64,000 nt of DNA from Spodoptera frugiperda (Eukaryota > Arthropoda > Insecta > Lepidoptera > Noctuidae): the NCBI RefSeq assembly GCF_023101765.2, contig NC_064237.1, positions 4,579,501 through 4,643,500 on the forward strand. Reading direction: 5' to 3'. Each line of letters opens with the position of its first letter. The first letter of the stretch is position 1. Below, piece after piece: positions 23,261 through 35,658 of the stretch. The position numbers and the translations under genes are program-made. Below the pieces are notes generated by a model. The model ran no database searches and was not told the origin of the DNA. It was given only the letters and a program-made list of their open reading frames with translations.

Positions 23261-24326
23261 TGTCCGAAAAACTATTTGGAGCGTGAACAAATAGGTATAT
23301 ACATATATAGGTATTCGTGTCACTATTAGGCAATGCATTTTTATGTAGACTGAGATGTAAATAATCTTGAGGATAATTGTTAAGACAAACCCTTAATATT
23401 AATACTTATATTCAATAACTGACGATGAATTCAGTAACAATGCAAAGAGCAGCATACTAAAGAGAGATAATATACATATCTAAATATTCATGCTAATTGC
23501 TACGCGCGCTCCCGCTGGATATTGCTCCTAAGTTTACCTCAGATTGTTCCGACGTAATGCTTGCAGCCGAATTCCAGAACCACAATTTCAAGTTCCGATT
23601 TCGGTTCGGAGGCTTGAAAATCAGGTACTAAAATAACCTCAGCGGTGAACCACCGTTCTTGGTCGAAAATTTGCAACATTACTCCCGTGAGCATTCAATA
23701 TTGTACTGCAACAAAAGCACTGTAAGTATTAGAATACCGAAATTAATAATTAACATTTTAATCGTCTTAATTTTAAGCCTTCAGTGAAAGTTTTAATGTA
23801 TTCAAATCTTTAAGGCAACAGCCTCCAAAATCTCAAGATTAAAAAATGTATTACGAAGAAAATTCAGAATAATAATGTTATTTTGTCTCCTCACTTTACC
23901 GCCTGAAGGAGCTTTATTTTTACAAGCATAAATCTATTGGCGAGAGATTTATCCATGTGTTTTTAGCAAGGTGATCAAATAGTCGAAGTAAATCTGTCTG
24001 GGTTCAATAAATTAGAATAGGTACCTATTCGTTTGCTTTCCATTAATTAAGTAAACTTTACATAGCGGAGCGAAGCAAAATTTTCCTCTTGACGATATAT
24101 TGTGTTCAAGTCCCTTACTTCAGCACAATATATATTAGAATGGACCGAGATCGTTGTTTACTTATACAAGGAGAACAACCGTTCTCAACTCGGGTTGAAT
24201 GTATGAAACTTGTGAAAGAGAATTGTTTAGACTTTCGCTGATTCGTCAGGCAAAGAAATTGAAATGTACATTTCTACCGCCTTCAAAACTAGAATAGCGA
24301 TCATAGCTTTCTATAGACATACCCGG
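23261..24326. other. Unannotated DNA
   Basis: No gene or repeat recognised. Confidence 0.45.
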
Positions 24327-24465
24327 AGCTGCGGTCTGCCTAGCGGTTTACCGGCGCTCCGGCTCGCAAAGCGGGGTGGTTTTTAGTCAGTAAGACCCTG
24401 ACACTCTCTCGCCTCGCCCAAAGCGGGAGAAGTTATTGGATGATTTTCCCCTCTTAAAAAAAAGA
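24327..24465 (+). mobile_element. LINE-A 3'-end copy 4
   Basis: Begins at cccggagctgcgg, the hairpin foot, and ends 'ggatgattttcccctctt' plus an A run. It lacks a short segment after 'gctccggctcgcaaagc'. Flanks 'ctatagacatac' and 'tatagatatgcatac' may be a decayed target-site duplication. Confidence 0.85.
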
Positions 24466-24921
24466 TTTATAGATATGCATACTTTGTTTATTCATGATCC
24501 GAATATAGTGACAATCCGTGAAATAGGTATATATTTCTTATTGAATATTTAATTTTAACAATTAGTTTATTCAATGTATTATATTATATCAAAGAACAAG
24601 TTACATGAAAGAAAACCAAGTGTATCATTTAACAAAATGGTAAAATGTTAACAAATGACATTAAGAGCTGACTAATGAAGTTGCACGTTTCGAAAGACGT
24701 TTTACTAATTCGGGAACGTCCGCGCTCCTTATTGCAATTCTTGACGAGGGTGAGTCCACTACATTGTTCTGGAAATAGCATTCAATTACATACAAACTGG
24801 AAGAAACAACTCCCACAAACTTCCATTAAAGCAATATTGCTTGTCACCTCGTTTCTTAGTGTTTTCTGTTCAAACGTGGAACTTTTGGTCTGATAAAGTT
24901 TAACACAGAAATATAAAACTT
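24466..24921. other. Unannotated DNA
   Basis: A 72-codon frame at 24675-24893 has an ATG but no recognisable domain. Confidence 0.4.
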
Positions 24922-24934
24922 AGGTGTAAATTCT
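24922..24934. repeat. Target-site duplication of LINE-A copy 5, left
   Basis: aggtgtaaattct, an exact copy of 25088-25100 (the first A is shared with the A tail). Confidence 0.9.
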
Positions 24935-25087
24935 CCGAAGCTGCGGACTACCTGGTGGGTTTACCGGGGCTCCGGCTTGAAAAGCAGGAGTAGGAACGGG
25001 GTGGTTTTTAGTCAGCAAGACTCTGACACTCTATCTTGCCTCGCCTAAGGCAAGAGAAGTCATGGGATGATTTAACCCCCTTAAAAA
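24935..25087 (+). mobile_element. LINE-A 3'-end copy 5, with duplication
   Basis: A 153-bp insertion starting ccgaagctgcgg and ending 'gggatgatttaacccccttaa' and A residues, flanked by an exact 13-bp duplication. This proves the short form is a real reverse-transcribed insertion whose 5' end lies exactly at the hairpin foot, not a fragment of a larger local copy. Confidence 0.93.
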
Positions 25088-25100
25088 AGGTGTAAATTCT
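25088..25100. repeat. Target-site duplication of LINE-A copy 5, right
   Basis: Exact copy of 24922-24934. Confidence 0.9.
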
Positions 25101-25220
25101 AGTTGAAAACATAATCGTACTTTAAATACTTATGCATAAGACATTCATGGGTGCGAAAAGGCGTTTCGAGTTTTAATGTTTACTATATCTATTAAAACGA
25201 GTCTTATCGCTTTTTAGTTA

Positions 25221-25252
25221 TAGTTTATAATTTAGTCACAAACTTTAGTACA
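25221..25252. repeat. 32-bp target-site duplication of LINE-A copy 6, left
   Basis: Exact copy of 25922-25953. Unusually long for this family (15 and 13 bp at the other two copies). Confidence 0.93.
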
Positions 25253-25253
25253 G

Positions 25254-25297
<44 letters not shown>

Positions 25298-25921
25298 CAG
25301 GGGGAAAATCATCCAATGACTTCTCTCGCCAGGGCAAAGCGAGAGGGAGTGTCAGACTCTTACTGACTAAAAACCACCCCGTTCCTTCTCCTGCTTTTCG
25401 AGCCGGAGCCCCGGTAAACCCGCTAGATAGTCCGCAGCTCCGGATTAGGCATCAGCCCTACTGGACCCCATCTGTGGTTCTTTGAGGCGCGCGCGGAACG
25501 CGACAAACGGGTTTGGTTCTGGTCGAGCTACCCTTGCTCACCGTCCGCAGACCCGCACTTACGGTGGCCGGAGATCGTCTCGCGATCCCCTACGCCCGGA
25601 GTGTCTCTCGCGACGGCTGGGGCGTGAAGAGGTTCGTTCTCTCACGCGCCCCGCCTCCTCCTTAGCTAGCATGACTGCTTCGCAGAAGGAGGAGACGGCA
25701 TCCCAGTCCCCCTCGCTCCGCACCATGGTCTGAACCAATGCCGGACGCGAGAGGTCGCCGTCGCCGACCACATCCCTGAGGACACGGCGGTGCTCAGCCC
25801 ATGCAGGGCACACCGCCACCGTATGCTCCACCGTATCCTCCGGGCGGTCCGCACAGTGATGACACCCGGGCGTTTTCCCGCCCAATCAGAAACAGGAACC
25901 TACCGAAACTTCCATGTCCGG
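25253..25921 (-). mobile_element. LINE-A copy 6, 5'-truncated
   Basis: About 670 bp on the minus strand: ORF2 end, full 3' UTR and a T run of nearly 40 bases (25257-25297) that is the A tail. Four bases (gtac) lie between tail and left duplication. It is very similar to the end of the 35,658 copy, so the two come from closely related source elements. Plus-strand frames at 25482-25733 and 25801-26046 are shadows. Confidence 0.93.
25559..25885 (-). pseudogene. LINE-A ORF2 C-terminal fragment
   Basis: About 108 codons covering the zinc knuckle (C-x2-C-x9-H-x4-C) and the basic C-terminus. It differs from the intact ORF2 by only about six residues over the last 100. Immediately upstream, two bases are missing relative to the intact copy ('gggcgggaaaacgccc' against 'gggcgggaggaaacgccc'), so the frame is shifted before the insertion end. 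Non-functional. Confidence 0.88.
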
Positions 25922-25953
25922 TAGTTTATAATTTAGTCACAAACTTTAGTACA
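25922..25953. repeat. 32-bp target-site duplication of LINE-A copy 6, right
   Basis: Exact copy of 25221-25252. Confidence 0.93.
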
Positions 25954-26714
25954 CTGCTTAGCGTTACATTTAAAATTCTATTTCAGGACCTAACTCTGAA
26001 CAGATTTGTAGACTGTGTACAATATAAACTTGAAACGACGCCGTAATTGAATCAATAGCAACTCGAGACTAAGCCATATACATTGGTTACCATTTCTACT
26101 CTGTCCCAGGTTGTCATAAGAACCAATTGAGACATTGACACTGTGACTAAGGTTGCCAAACGTACTATGTTATACAGTTTTGTACTATATTTCGGGGCTC
26201 CGTACCATATACTGTTGAAGAAATATATAGTACGCAAAAATACTTATCGTATATTTCCGTCTGTAACATACGTATCTAAAGTTATACTTACTTATACATA
26301 TGTATAAGATTGAACTTTATAATTTTAAAACTTTAGCAATACTGCTGCTGTATTACTGCATTAAATTAGTTTACACTAGTACATAATAAATGGATTCTAG
26401 TTTCCTACATCCGCATCAGGTTCAAAATAGTAAAACAGAATAGAATACCATTCTAGCTAACATCAAAACTAGATGAAATAGTGCAGCCGTTATTAAACCA
26501 CGGAATATGTAACTAAATGGGTGAGCGGAATTCTGAATAATGACTTATTCAGGATCTACGCGGTTGCACTTGTGGCTGAGCGATTAGCAACTGCACTACA
26601 ATTCAGGGGTTTAATTTCTGCATTAAAAAATATAAAATATAAATAATTCAAGAATAGTTCTTCCATATTTTTATAATAACTATCGTGAGATATACTAAAT
26701 TAACTAAAAAATAC
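25954..26714. other. Unannotated AT-rich DNA
   Basis: A stretch rich in gtactat/gtaccata phrases at about 26147-26240 may be an old repeat, but I cannot assign it. Confidence 0.4.
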
Positions 26715-26822
26715 GGTTTTCTGACGTACATCAATAGTAGCGCGACGTTGACGCAAATGCGCATGCTGCTCGTGATGAAGAGTCCCTCTGTGACTCGAAA
26801 CTAGAGAGCTTTTCTCCATTAA
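26715..26822 (-). mobile_element. Interspersed repeat fragment related to 52805-52925
   Basis: On the minus strand it reads 'gagaaaagctctctagtttc', 'gagtcacagagggactcttc' and 'atcacgagcagcatgcgc', matching the plus strand at 52855-52920 with a few changes. Confidence 0.6.
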
Positions 26823-29800
26823 TGAAGAATCCCATTGTTATTTATGACAGCGAAAATTGAAAGGAAACGGGACGACTAAAATGTTTAAAATATTCCAAAA
26901 GTCCAAGTGACGTAAGGCGTCGATACCTCAACGAGCATCGTCAAGGGACGAGTGATATAAAGCAGTTACAAGACACTACACAGTAGGTGCTGCTTAGGGA
27001 AACTTCAAAGGAAAAAGGTTCCCGCCCTCGCTCTATTGACTTGAAGATTTTCAATAGCTAATACATAATGTACGTACCCGGGTTTCGGAAATAAAATATG
27101 ACTTGAGCCAATAATAGTTTCTATAACCGCAGAAAAACTTTATTTTTGCGAAGTTACAAAATAATATTTATTTATTTTTCTTTTATTATATTATTATAAG
27201 TAATGTTACATTACATTTTCTATGAGTATATTGTGGAAGTTGAAATATATTGCCCATGGGAACTCCTTTAATCATAACTCACTGACATTAGTCCTATGAA
27301 TAGAACGTTTAAATACAATTACTGTATAATAACATGAAATAGGGTGATCTAATAAGTACTTTTATTATTGAATACATTGTAAAAATATGTATGTTTTGGC
27401 CAGTAAAAAAAGAATCTGATCAGTCAGTAAATTATCACTGTACGTTATTTATGTTATTTATTTACTCATGCACGACACGTTTGATAAGTGCAAGGCGCTG
27501 ATCAGACCACGATTACGTAGAAGTAAACTTACCAATATTACTTAAGTACTAGTTTCTGCCCGTTGTTATAGTCCAGTCAATTCCGATTTTGCCCCACCCC
27601 ATCGTTGTTTTAACATCATATTTCTATGGACCAATTAAACTGTATTCAGTAGCAGAAAGCGGCGTCAAAGAGAAACAAACCAACAAACTTTCTTCGCATT
27701 ACCAGATGAAGAAATAATAGGTACGAATATCCCTTTGTATTAAATGACTCCAAGCTAACAAAACCCGAATCGTATTTAATAAACGTCGCAACAATACAAC
27801 ACTATAAATGGAAAATCTTTTAGTTGATCTCACTTGAACGGGATGGCAAGCGCATACATAAGCATCTCCCAACGTCGTTTACAAAATGAAAAACATATTC
27901 AGAGTCGGCGAAGCGAGCTCGCTCTTATTTTTACAATTCAAATCTTCACGACAACCATTATTTTATAAAACAAAGCATAATGTACACTTTAAACGAGAAT
28001 AAGAAAGAACTCAATAGTTTTATCAAGTAAAAAAAAAACATAGTCTTGCTGTAAAAATTGCAGATGGTAATAAAGTTTGGTTCAAAGAATGTATTTGATA
28101 AACGAGACGAATGTGACTAATATTATAAAGCCATCAGCGCCGCCTATGGTAGAGTTTTCAACACCAGAGGAGTCACCAAGCAAACATTAGCTACAATTTG
28201 TATGGGAATTATATCACATAGGGTTTAGCTTAGGTGTGTAAACGCGAAGGCCCATGTGTTTCATTCATTCTGTTTATTTTTGATAATATAGGTAATTAAT
28301 TAATTGTAGTGTTTTTTCATTTTACGATTGATCGTCCTCTAAAACAATCGAGCATCCTCGATGACTTTCCAGCGTTACTCGATTACTCTTGAAAACGCGC
28401 GTTACTTGAAAACTCCTTAAAACAGCGGGAGCAAAGCGTTAGTGATGATGAACTAGGAAAATGACAACTTTATTTAATCCTCTATAATCTCTACACTCAC
28501 TTTCTCGTATAACATAAATCATAGTTACTTCCTAATGAACTGTACTATAGATATTGCACCAACGATCTTATTGGCGTTCACCGAGCCAAACTGGACTCCG
28601 TGTGTTGAGAATTTCAATATTGAGGAATCCAATAGCTCTGAATGACCTGGGAAGCTGACCTAGCTGCCAATGAGAGCACTGAGTCGTCTTCACAGTAAAA
28701 GAATTTGCCAGCAGGTCAATCTAACCCAATATGGTCAAAATTACATTGAATTTTGTGATCGAAAACATTTTGAAATGCTTCATGAACTTGCATTAGTACT
28801 GTCATAGAAAAAAGAACCAGGAAACAATACAGTTTTTCCTTATTACAGACAATCTCCTCTTCCTCATAATTACACACATACATTGTGACTCTCGTTACCA
28901 TTATCCATTTACATGCCTCGTCCCATGTAACTGGAGAGAAGCACTCAATATAGATATATTTAACACAATAGAAATATAACTATATTGGATTAATTTGGAT
29001 AAATAGAAAACAAAATCAGGAATATTACGAAATCTGGAAATGTAAAGTGACCCAATTACCGCTCACTAGATGTGGAAATAGGTTCACCGTCATTGTATCA
29101 AATTGTATGGGACTTATTATGTAATGAGTATGTAGCTGGCAACATTTAATGTATGCAGATTGGCCGTTCGACGCAAATAGAAAGTCTATCTCAATCTTTA
29201 AATGTTGTAAACGAAAACAACATCCGGTACTGCTGTGTGTCACCCCGGAACAGTCAAGCAACCAAATAAATAAATAACTAATTCGATAAACTTTGTCCTC
29301 CATCCTATTCGATTCACTTCGTCGAGTAGACAAACCCGATCTATTTCCTCATTCGATTCTTTGTGTTACACTGTGGGGTGCCTCGACTCCTCGAACAATT
29401 CATTTCTTTACTTCGTACTCAGTTGTCTATTTACTATAAGCTAGAGAAGAACTCTGTACTGTACTCGTTACCATTATGGTAATGCTGAGAACATTATATT
29501 CTCTTCACTGAAAGTAATATTGCCGGTGTGTAATACAAGGAGCTGTTATTACAATTTCCCGTCTGTAAAGTGTTTAAAATCTTCCTCGTAGAATAATTTG
29601 GTTGTACTGATGTTTGGTACTTTATATTTTCAGACACGTTTCAGACGCACTTGGATCTAGATTTTGCCAAAATAACATGTTTCCTTAAAAATATTAAGTA
29701 TGGAGATACAAGCTCCAAAATATTGTGCGTATCATTTAGTATGCCATTACACTAATGGACAATAACAATTTCAACGGTTGTTATAACAATAAGGTCAATG

Positions 29801-29904
29801 TAAATGAATGTAGGTCATGTAGACGAATCACTCTCAACTCTTGTCCAAAAGTAATAATAAATGTATGTGTATGTATAAATATAATCATTATTAATTTATT
29901 AATT
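26823..29904. other. Long unannotated AT-rich region
   Basis: Minus-strand frames (28716-28901, 29025-29333) have no domains. The 29060-29130 stretch faintly resembles the SINE-1 body but is too decayed to call. No gene supported. Confidence 0.45.
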
Positions 29905-30097
29905 CGAAAAATTTCTCGGTAGTAGCACGGAGTCTGGAAACGTGCCTGGTATATGGTAATAGGCTCACCTCCTATTACATGGGACTTATAACACAAATGG
30001 TGAAAAGTGGGTGTACATTGTATAGCGGCATTACGTGCCGTAATGTGCATCTCTGCCTAACCCTTCTAGGATAAAAGGCGCGACGTTGTGTGTGTGT
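29905..30097 (+). mobile_element. SINE-1, 5'-truncated copy
   Basis: Matches the body of 1278-1475 and continues: 'ggtagtagcacggagtctgg', 'attacatgggacttataaca', 'gcattacgtgccgtaatgtg', 'ggataaaaggcgcgacgttg' and a (tg)n end. The tRNA-like head is absent. Near-identical 'taatttattaat' and 'taattattaat' flanks may be the target-site duplication. Confidence 0.8.
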
Positions 30098-33000
30098 ATT
30101 AATTATTAATCAGAACTCTAAAATGTAAACATCCGCACTCAAATGTTAGGTACTGACATAAACGAACAACTATTTTAAGATAACCTGTTTCGTCGTAAAT
30201 ATTTACGTGATTTTGGAAAAGCTTTATCTTCAAACATCGCCCTTTCGTGGAAAGCACAACAACAACCTCTATCAATGACAAATTGTAACCTTGCCTTTGA
30301 AGATCTATCTATCTATACATATATGTAGTATAAGTAGGTACTTCCCATCCTCAGGATACGCCCCATTGGATCAGAATAGAGGTTCGCCCTTTCAATTACG
30401 CAATCTGTATGTTCTTGTGTTTATCTTTCCTACCTACAATATGTTTATCCGTAGATTTTGCGGATCTCTCTAAACTTACTACCGGAGCCGACATTATCCG
30501 GCTATAGGTATACATAGGTTAGGTAATGTAATATTATGGCGTGTTAGTCTAATGTTATTTTATGAATAGGCAATTAGTATAAGGAAGAGGCGTGGAATTG
30601 TATTATGCAAAGAAAGGGAGTTTGTGACACCGAAGTCTGATAGGAGAGAGAACAGAATAACTGGAAGCGAAGAAATCTAGCAGTCGTTATGGATAATTGT
30701 AAGAAACAAGAATACTGTTTAACTCTTTTTATCTCTATTGTTATGTGGGGATACATTACAAGTGACAGATGACAGAAGTCGCACATTGAAGATCGATGAA
30801 CACATCAATGGATGACGTCATCCGTTGAATCGTTCACCTGTCAGTCACTTGTCAGGTGTCGCCACAGTTACATACATAGCTCATTTTATAGTACGGTGTA
30901 CTGTTGCAACGCAAATTTTGGAAATATTCAATTTTCCTTTACTTAACTTAAGACTTAAACAGAATTTTTGATAAACTTTTTAGGAGTCACATTAAGTAAC
31001 ACTATACTCGACTTCCTCAATGGCAACTGCTTCGAGTCACGTAGTAATTAATGTTTCCCCTTTTTTCGGCTCCGTTGACTCAGTTATGAGGTCCAGGCAC
31101 AGAGTTTACAACTTTTAATTTGAATTTATAATGAACCTAACGTTTATGAGCGGACTATTGTGTAACCAACTAAGCAACTCCGGAATTGGTTACTATCAGG
31201 AGTTTGTACGCTGAAACTGTATTTAATAATAATATATGAAACATAGTATAATATTTGATGAATTACTATTATACATCCTTTAAAGAGTTGTGTTGTTGTT
31301 GTGTTAGTATGCAAAACCAGTCTCCCCGAGAGCCAATAACTAAGTTCGATGACTGGAACCAGTGGTCTATCTAACTATTTCATTTGCTCTTTCATGTATT
31401 GATCAATGTACACTGCACTCGGTATAGCTACCAGACGTCCCATGGTATTACGTAGACGGCCATCCCGTCTTTAGATAGGATTTCCTGTAAGCAAATAACA
31501 TTACCGAGTACCACCGGAATAGGCACTGTGAAAAGGAATTACGAATTAATTTAAAATTCCTTTTATACCAAAGTTCTATGAAGTCAAAAGCAATTTTTGT
31601 CTGCGAAGAATATTTAATAATTATATTTCTTCTTCTTTCTATTGTATTCCTCCTAAAAATAATAAATGCTGTTAACTTTATGATCAAAAGTTCGGTAATG
31701 GCCGTTCACAACTGAATTAAACAAAGCTGTAATTTGATAAAACGCGGCAGAATGAAAAGTCCGCACGCGTAATCCCTCAGTTCCCAAAAACAGTTTTGCC
31801 TTCAAAACGGTTTTAAAGTTTATAATTTTTGACTTTGTCCTTTAGTTATGGCTCTTGTTTCTTTTGGCAGATTTATAAGAACATGACGTTGAAGATATGA
31901 TTCCAAATTATATTTATAACATCATCGCTATATCTAACAAAGTTAATATTTACTGTTAAACAACGAAAAATATGACGGCTTTATCCAATGTACGTGTATG
32001 ATATATGCATCATACGAACATGAAAACTACACGATACAATTTCCATTTCATATTCACAATACACTCACACAAGCTCATTCGTAATACATGTTTTATCATA
32101 ATGCATGTCAACGCACCACACACAACTGTGGCGAGCTACGGAAGCTACGCCCGCTACGACTAACCGCTACGCCGTAGTAACTCGCTACGTATGTTGAGAT
32201 AGACGGAAAGGTTATGAACCCGATTTAGGGCTTAAGTTATTACACGCTACAAAGTAGGTTACTTAGATGAAAGCAGACTAAGATGGGTATAAGAAGGTAA
32301 ACTTTAAGTAAATTTGTTTAAGCTCTACAATAAAGTTTGCATAACATAGAATTTGCTCAGGATTTGTTATCGCGTTGTCACAGCTTAACTTTAGTGGTTA
32401 CGATATCGTTTATTTACGGGTATAATATTTGACAACAAGAAATTACGTCAGTTGAGACTGGTTTGATACTAATTTAATATTGAAGCTCAACTTTGTAGGT
32501 ATCCAACACCGGGTTTAAAGGTTAATCTAGGGTCAGTTTTAGTAATGATACTTTGTGTTTGGTTAGAGGTAAGGCCACAGTAAACAAGAACGAAGGTTAA
32601 AAACCTCTTTTATTGTATAAAAATGAACAACAAAAATAACCCAGTCTCTCTCTACTTCAAAATTCTCTAAATCTCATCCGGCACACAGTTCACCGTCAAT
32701 GCTCACATAAAACAGGATAAGCGTTCAAGACCTTTAGAAGTAGGTACGTGAACGAAGTGAAATGTGCCGTAAAGCAAATTATGAGTGAGACGGCAAGCAC
32801 ATCAGATGTTCGCCAAATTAAGCAGAAGTCGTACGCGATGTACAAGTAAATGGAGCGATAAGTTCCAGAGACCGAATCATCCCAGCTTTTAATATACCCA
32901 TATTACATCGACGAGTGAGTTTCTCAATACGGGAAGTTTTTTTAAGAGCCCGGATATTGGATCTCATCGTTGACCTGAGATTTCAGATCGTGGGACACGC

Positions 33001-34429
33001 TTCTAAAGCATGTGTGTTTGAAAATTTTGATGGAATTATATTATATTTTAAAGCATTGACTTCTTCATAATTAAGTGCCTGAAGCAATTTTGATATATGA
33101 CTGTTAAAGTTATCTTTTTGTAGCAACGTAAAAAACTAGGCAAACAAAACAAATTACGACTTTAATCTACGAAACAAAGATTACTCGCAAGTTAATTTTT
33201 TTCAGAGTTTTTGTCTAAAATTGAGCAGTATTTTTTATGACGCTCTCATAAAAAACGCGTAGAACGTCAGACATTTTTAACGAGCATTGAAGCATTATTT
33301 TGATGAAGCACTTATGTACTAAGGAAATGTTAGATTTGCAGTACATGAGACGTTGTGCTATAACCATTAAAGTACGTCATAAATTGTTGTGACATTTTTA
33401 TTTCGAACAACATAAAAGAGTGTTCAGACTGCGCTATAAAATGAACACTAAGCTCCTTCGAGCGTTTGTTAGGTAAAGCTGTTCGTTATGTAGGGTTCAC
33501 GAGCAAGCGTGAATGTCGTATCAAAGGCAGGCTTTGTCAACACGACGCTCATTCTGAACTAGCTCCTGATTTTCACTCAGAACTAAGTGCTTTAATTTCC
33601 TAATGCACCTTAACCCCGACAATATTTGACGTAAAATATTTCCAAAATATTTAATACACAGGTTCAGAACACGCTTTATTACGAATTTCGTGAATTAAAT
33701 TTTATCCTTTGCTGAATACTTCAAAAGTTACAAATTTTTGTTGTGGTCATCGTTGTGTAATATACATATTTTGCGTACAAGTCATTTTTTTTTTCATAAA
33801 TGACGTTTTTTGTTTAATAATAAATAAACATTGTTACAAAAATTACATGCCAGCATTTTTTCCTTTAATTAGTCTGCTGTTATTTATACAACAATGTGCA
33901 CAGTTTTTAATTTTAGTAGTGAACTCTGGTAAAATGTAAAACTGCTAAATGCTTACCGCTGTTTTTGTAGATAATAATGTTCAACTTTATAAAACTTTTT
34001 ACTTTTACCATGAACAACGACGATACGATCGATCATTTTGATAATTTGCGCTGTCTTCTTTTTTGTTCGCATAAAGTACTCGCCAAAATGTTATTTCTAA
34101 AATGGGAAACTTTTCCCTCAGAATAAAATATCAACTTTTGCGTAACTTTTGTCTTTTATAAAATTCAATCCTCCGCTAAATGTAGGTATAATTTTTTTAT
34201 CTACAGATAGTAAATAAATTGGTTTGGCGACAAAAAAGTTACAAAAAATCCGTCACACATTTACCTCTCTTTAAATTAAATGCAGATTTCGTTTACTGAA
34301 TTAACTCTGCATGAGTTTATTCACAACACTAATTATCAGCCCTGCACTTATGCTAATAACCAATAATTAGTTTTCATGTACTCGTATAAAATTAATAGTT
34401 TCCAGGGAAATTATTTCCAGGTCAGGTTA
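30098..34429. other. Long unannotated AT-rich region
   Basis: Contains a CGTAGC-type cluster at 32132-32189 and otherwise no recognisable gene, RNA or element. Frames at 30574-30786, 31448-31687 and 33709-33939 look like AT-rich chance frames. Confidence 0.45.
32132..32189. repeat. CGTAGC/GCTACG cluster
   Basis: Several gctacg and cgtag units on both strands, including gctacgccgtag, which also occurs at 55634. Related in style to 20574-20646 and 55621-55684. Confidence 0.55.
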
Positions 34430-34930
34430 CTAGGTAATTGATTGTTGCGGGAGGGAGCGCGGCCCGCCTCGCGCCCTGCTCTGGCCAACTGCCAGTTATG
34501 TCATATGACTCCACAGGTGATTGAAGTTACCTCAATATTGCTTCATTAACAACAAAATGGGAAAGGAATTCGGATAAATTGGACTCTTACGATCGAAATC
34601 ATGCAAATAGGATAAAAATGCAAATATTCCAAGTCTCTCGACACGACACATTTACATTCGTCTACCTGATCTCGCGGAAAAGGAATATAATTTTGAGTAG
34701 CTCCATCCGATCAGCGCGAGCCAAGTTTTATTTAGAGTAGTCCGTGAACAAGTGTTTGTTTGTGAAGTTGGCTTCACGCCAGGATGCCGGCAAACTTGCA
34801 CTGAATTCAACAAATTGCACGACGCGCCGCGCCGCCGCTGTCGGTGGCGGTACAAAGTTGATTTAATATCGCGTCACTGTCGCGCTAACGACTTGCTACT
34901 TGACAACTTTTACGTTTTATAGCGAGTGAA
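34430..34930. other. GC-rich patches, possible regulatory DNA
   Basis: Two GC-rich islands, 34448-34490 ('gggagcgcggcccgcctcgc') and 34820-34850 ('cgccgcgccgccgctgtcgg'), stand out from the AT-rich background. No exon or transposon is recognised. Promoter or enhancer function is only a guess. Confidence 0.2.
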
Positions 34931-35642
34931 TCAAGACACGCTTCCTCTCGCTGATGGCGCCATTTGTAACGTTCAATATGTACTTAAGTAACAACGTAAC
35001 AACCTCTCAGCTCCCCAACTCGAAGTTAACATCGTAGTTTCGTAATCACCCTGTTTACTAAGCGATTTAACTTTAATGTTGCTTATAAAGACAACCCAGC
35101 TGTCCTGTTTCCACTAACTTATTTCAAATAATATATTTAACTTAATCCTTTCAAAGTAATTATTCAAATACTAATCTTATCATAATTTTATCTTTAAATT
35201 GGGCGTTATGTTAATTGAAACATTTTTGCGTTAACTAGCTCGGTACGAAACGTACAAAATGAACTTAATATTTAAAGCATGAAATAACATTTACATAGAT
35301 TAGAGTACGTGCTGAAATGCTGAAGAGGATTTTACTATCTACCAGCATTATGCTTTCTACTCAGAATTTATAATAACTTACAGGAAAAATGAATAACTTA
35401 GTTCTATGAAAACTTAAGCACTAAAGGATTCTCAAGCAAAGGGTTCATTACTCTACTTAATCATATGATTCAATATTTTTATTTAATCCTGTGTCCATAG
35501 TAATACTAACGAGCCGAATATATTGACTGATTGGGTTCTCTCATGCGAAAATATTTCAACAAAAAATCAACCCAGTTTTCTTCAAACAACTTTTCCGCTT
35601 CAAAAATCGACCTTAAATCACTGTTTAATAAATTGAGGTCCA
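34931..35642. other. Unannotated AT-rich DNA
   Basis: Leads up to the LINE-A insertion site. No feature. Confidence 0.45.
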
Positions 35643-35657
35643 GTGTAGAAACAGATT
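35643..35657. repeat. Target-site duplication of LINE-A copy 7, left
   Basis: gtgtagaaacagatt, an exact copy of 41195-41209. Confidence 0.96.
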
Positions 35658-35658
35658 T

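Noticed and set aside
29025..29333. 102-codon minus-strand frame
   Set aside because: No ATG-supported protein features; overlaps a region that faintly resembles a decayed SINE.
30507..30522. Insect telomere repeat (TTAGG)
   Set aside because: Only 'taggttaggt' occurs, no tandem array.
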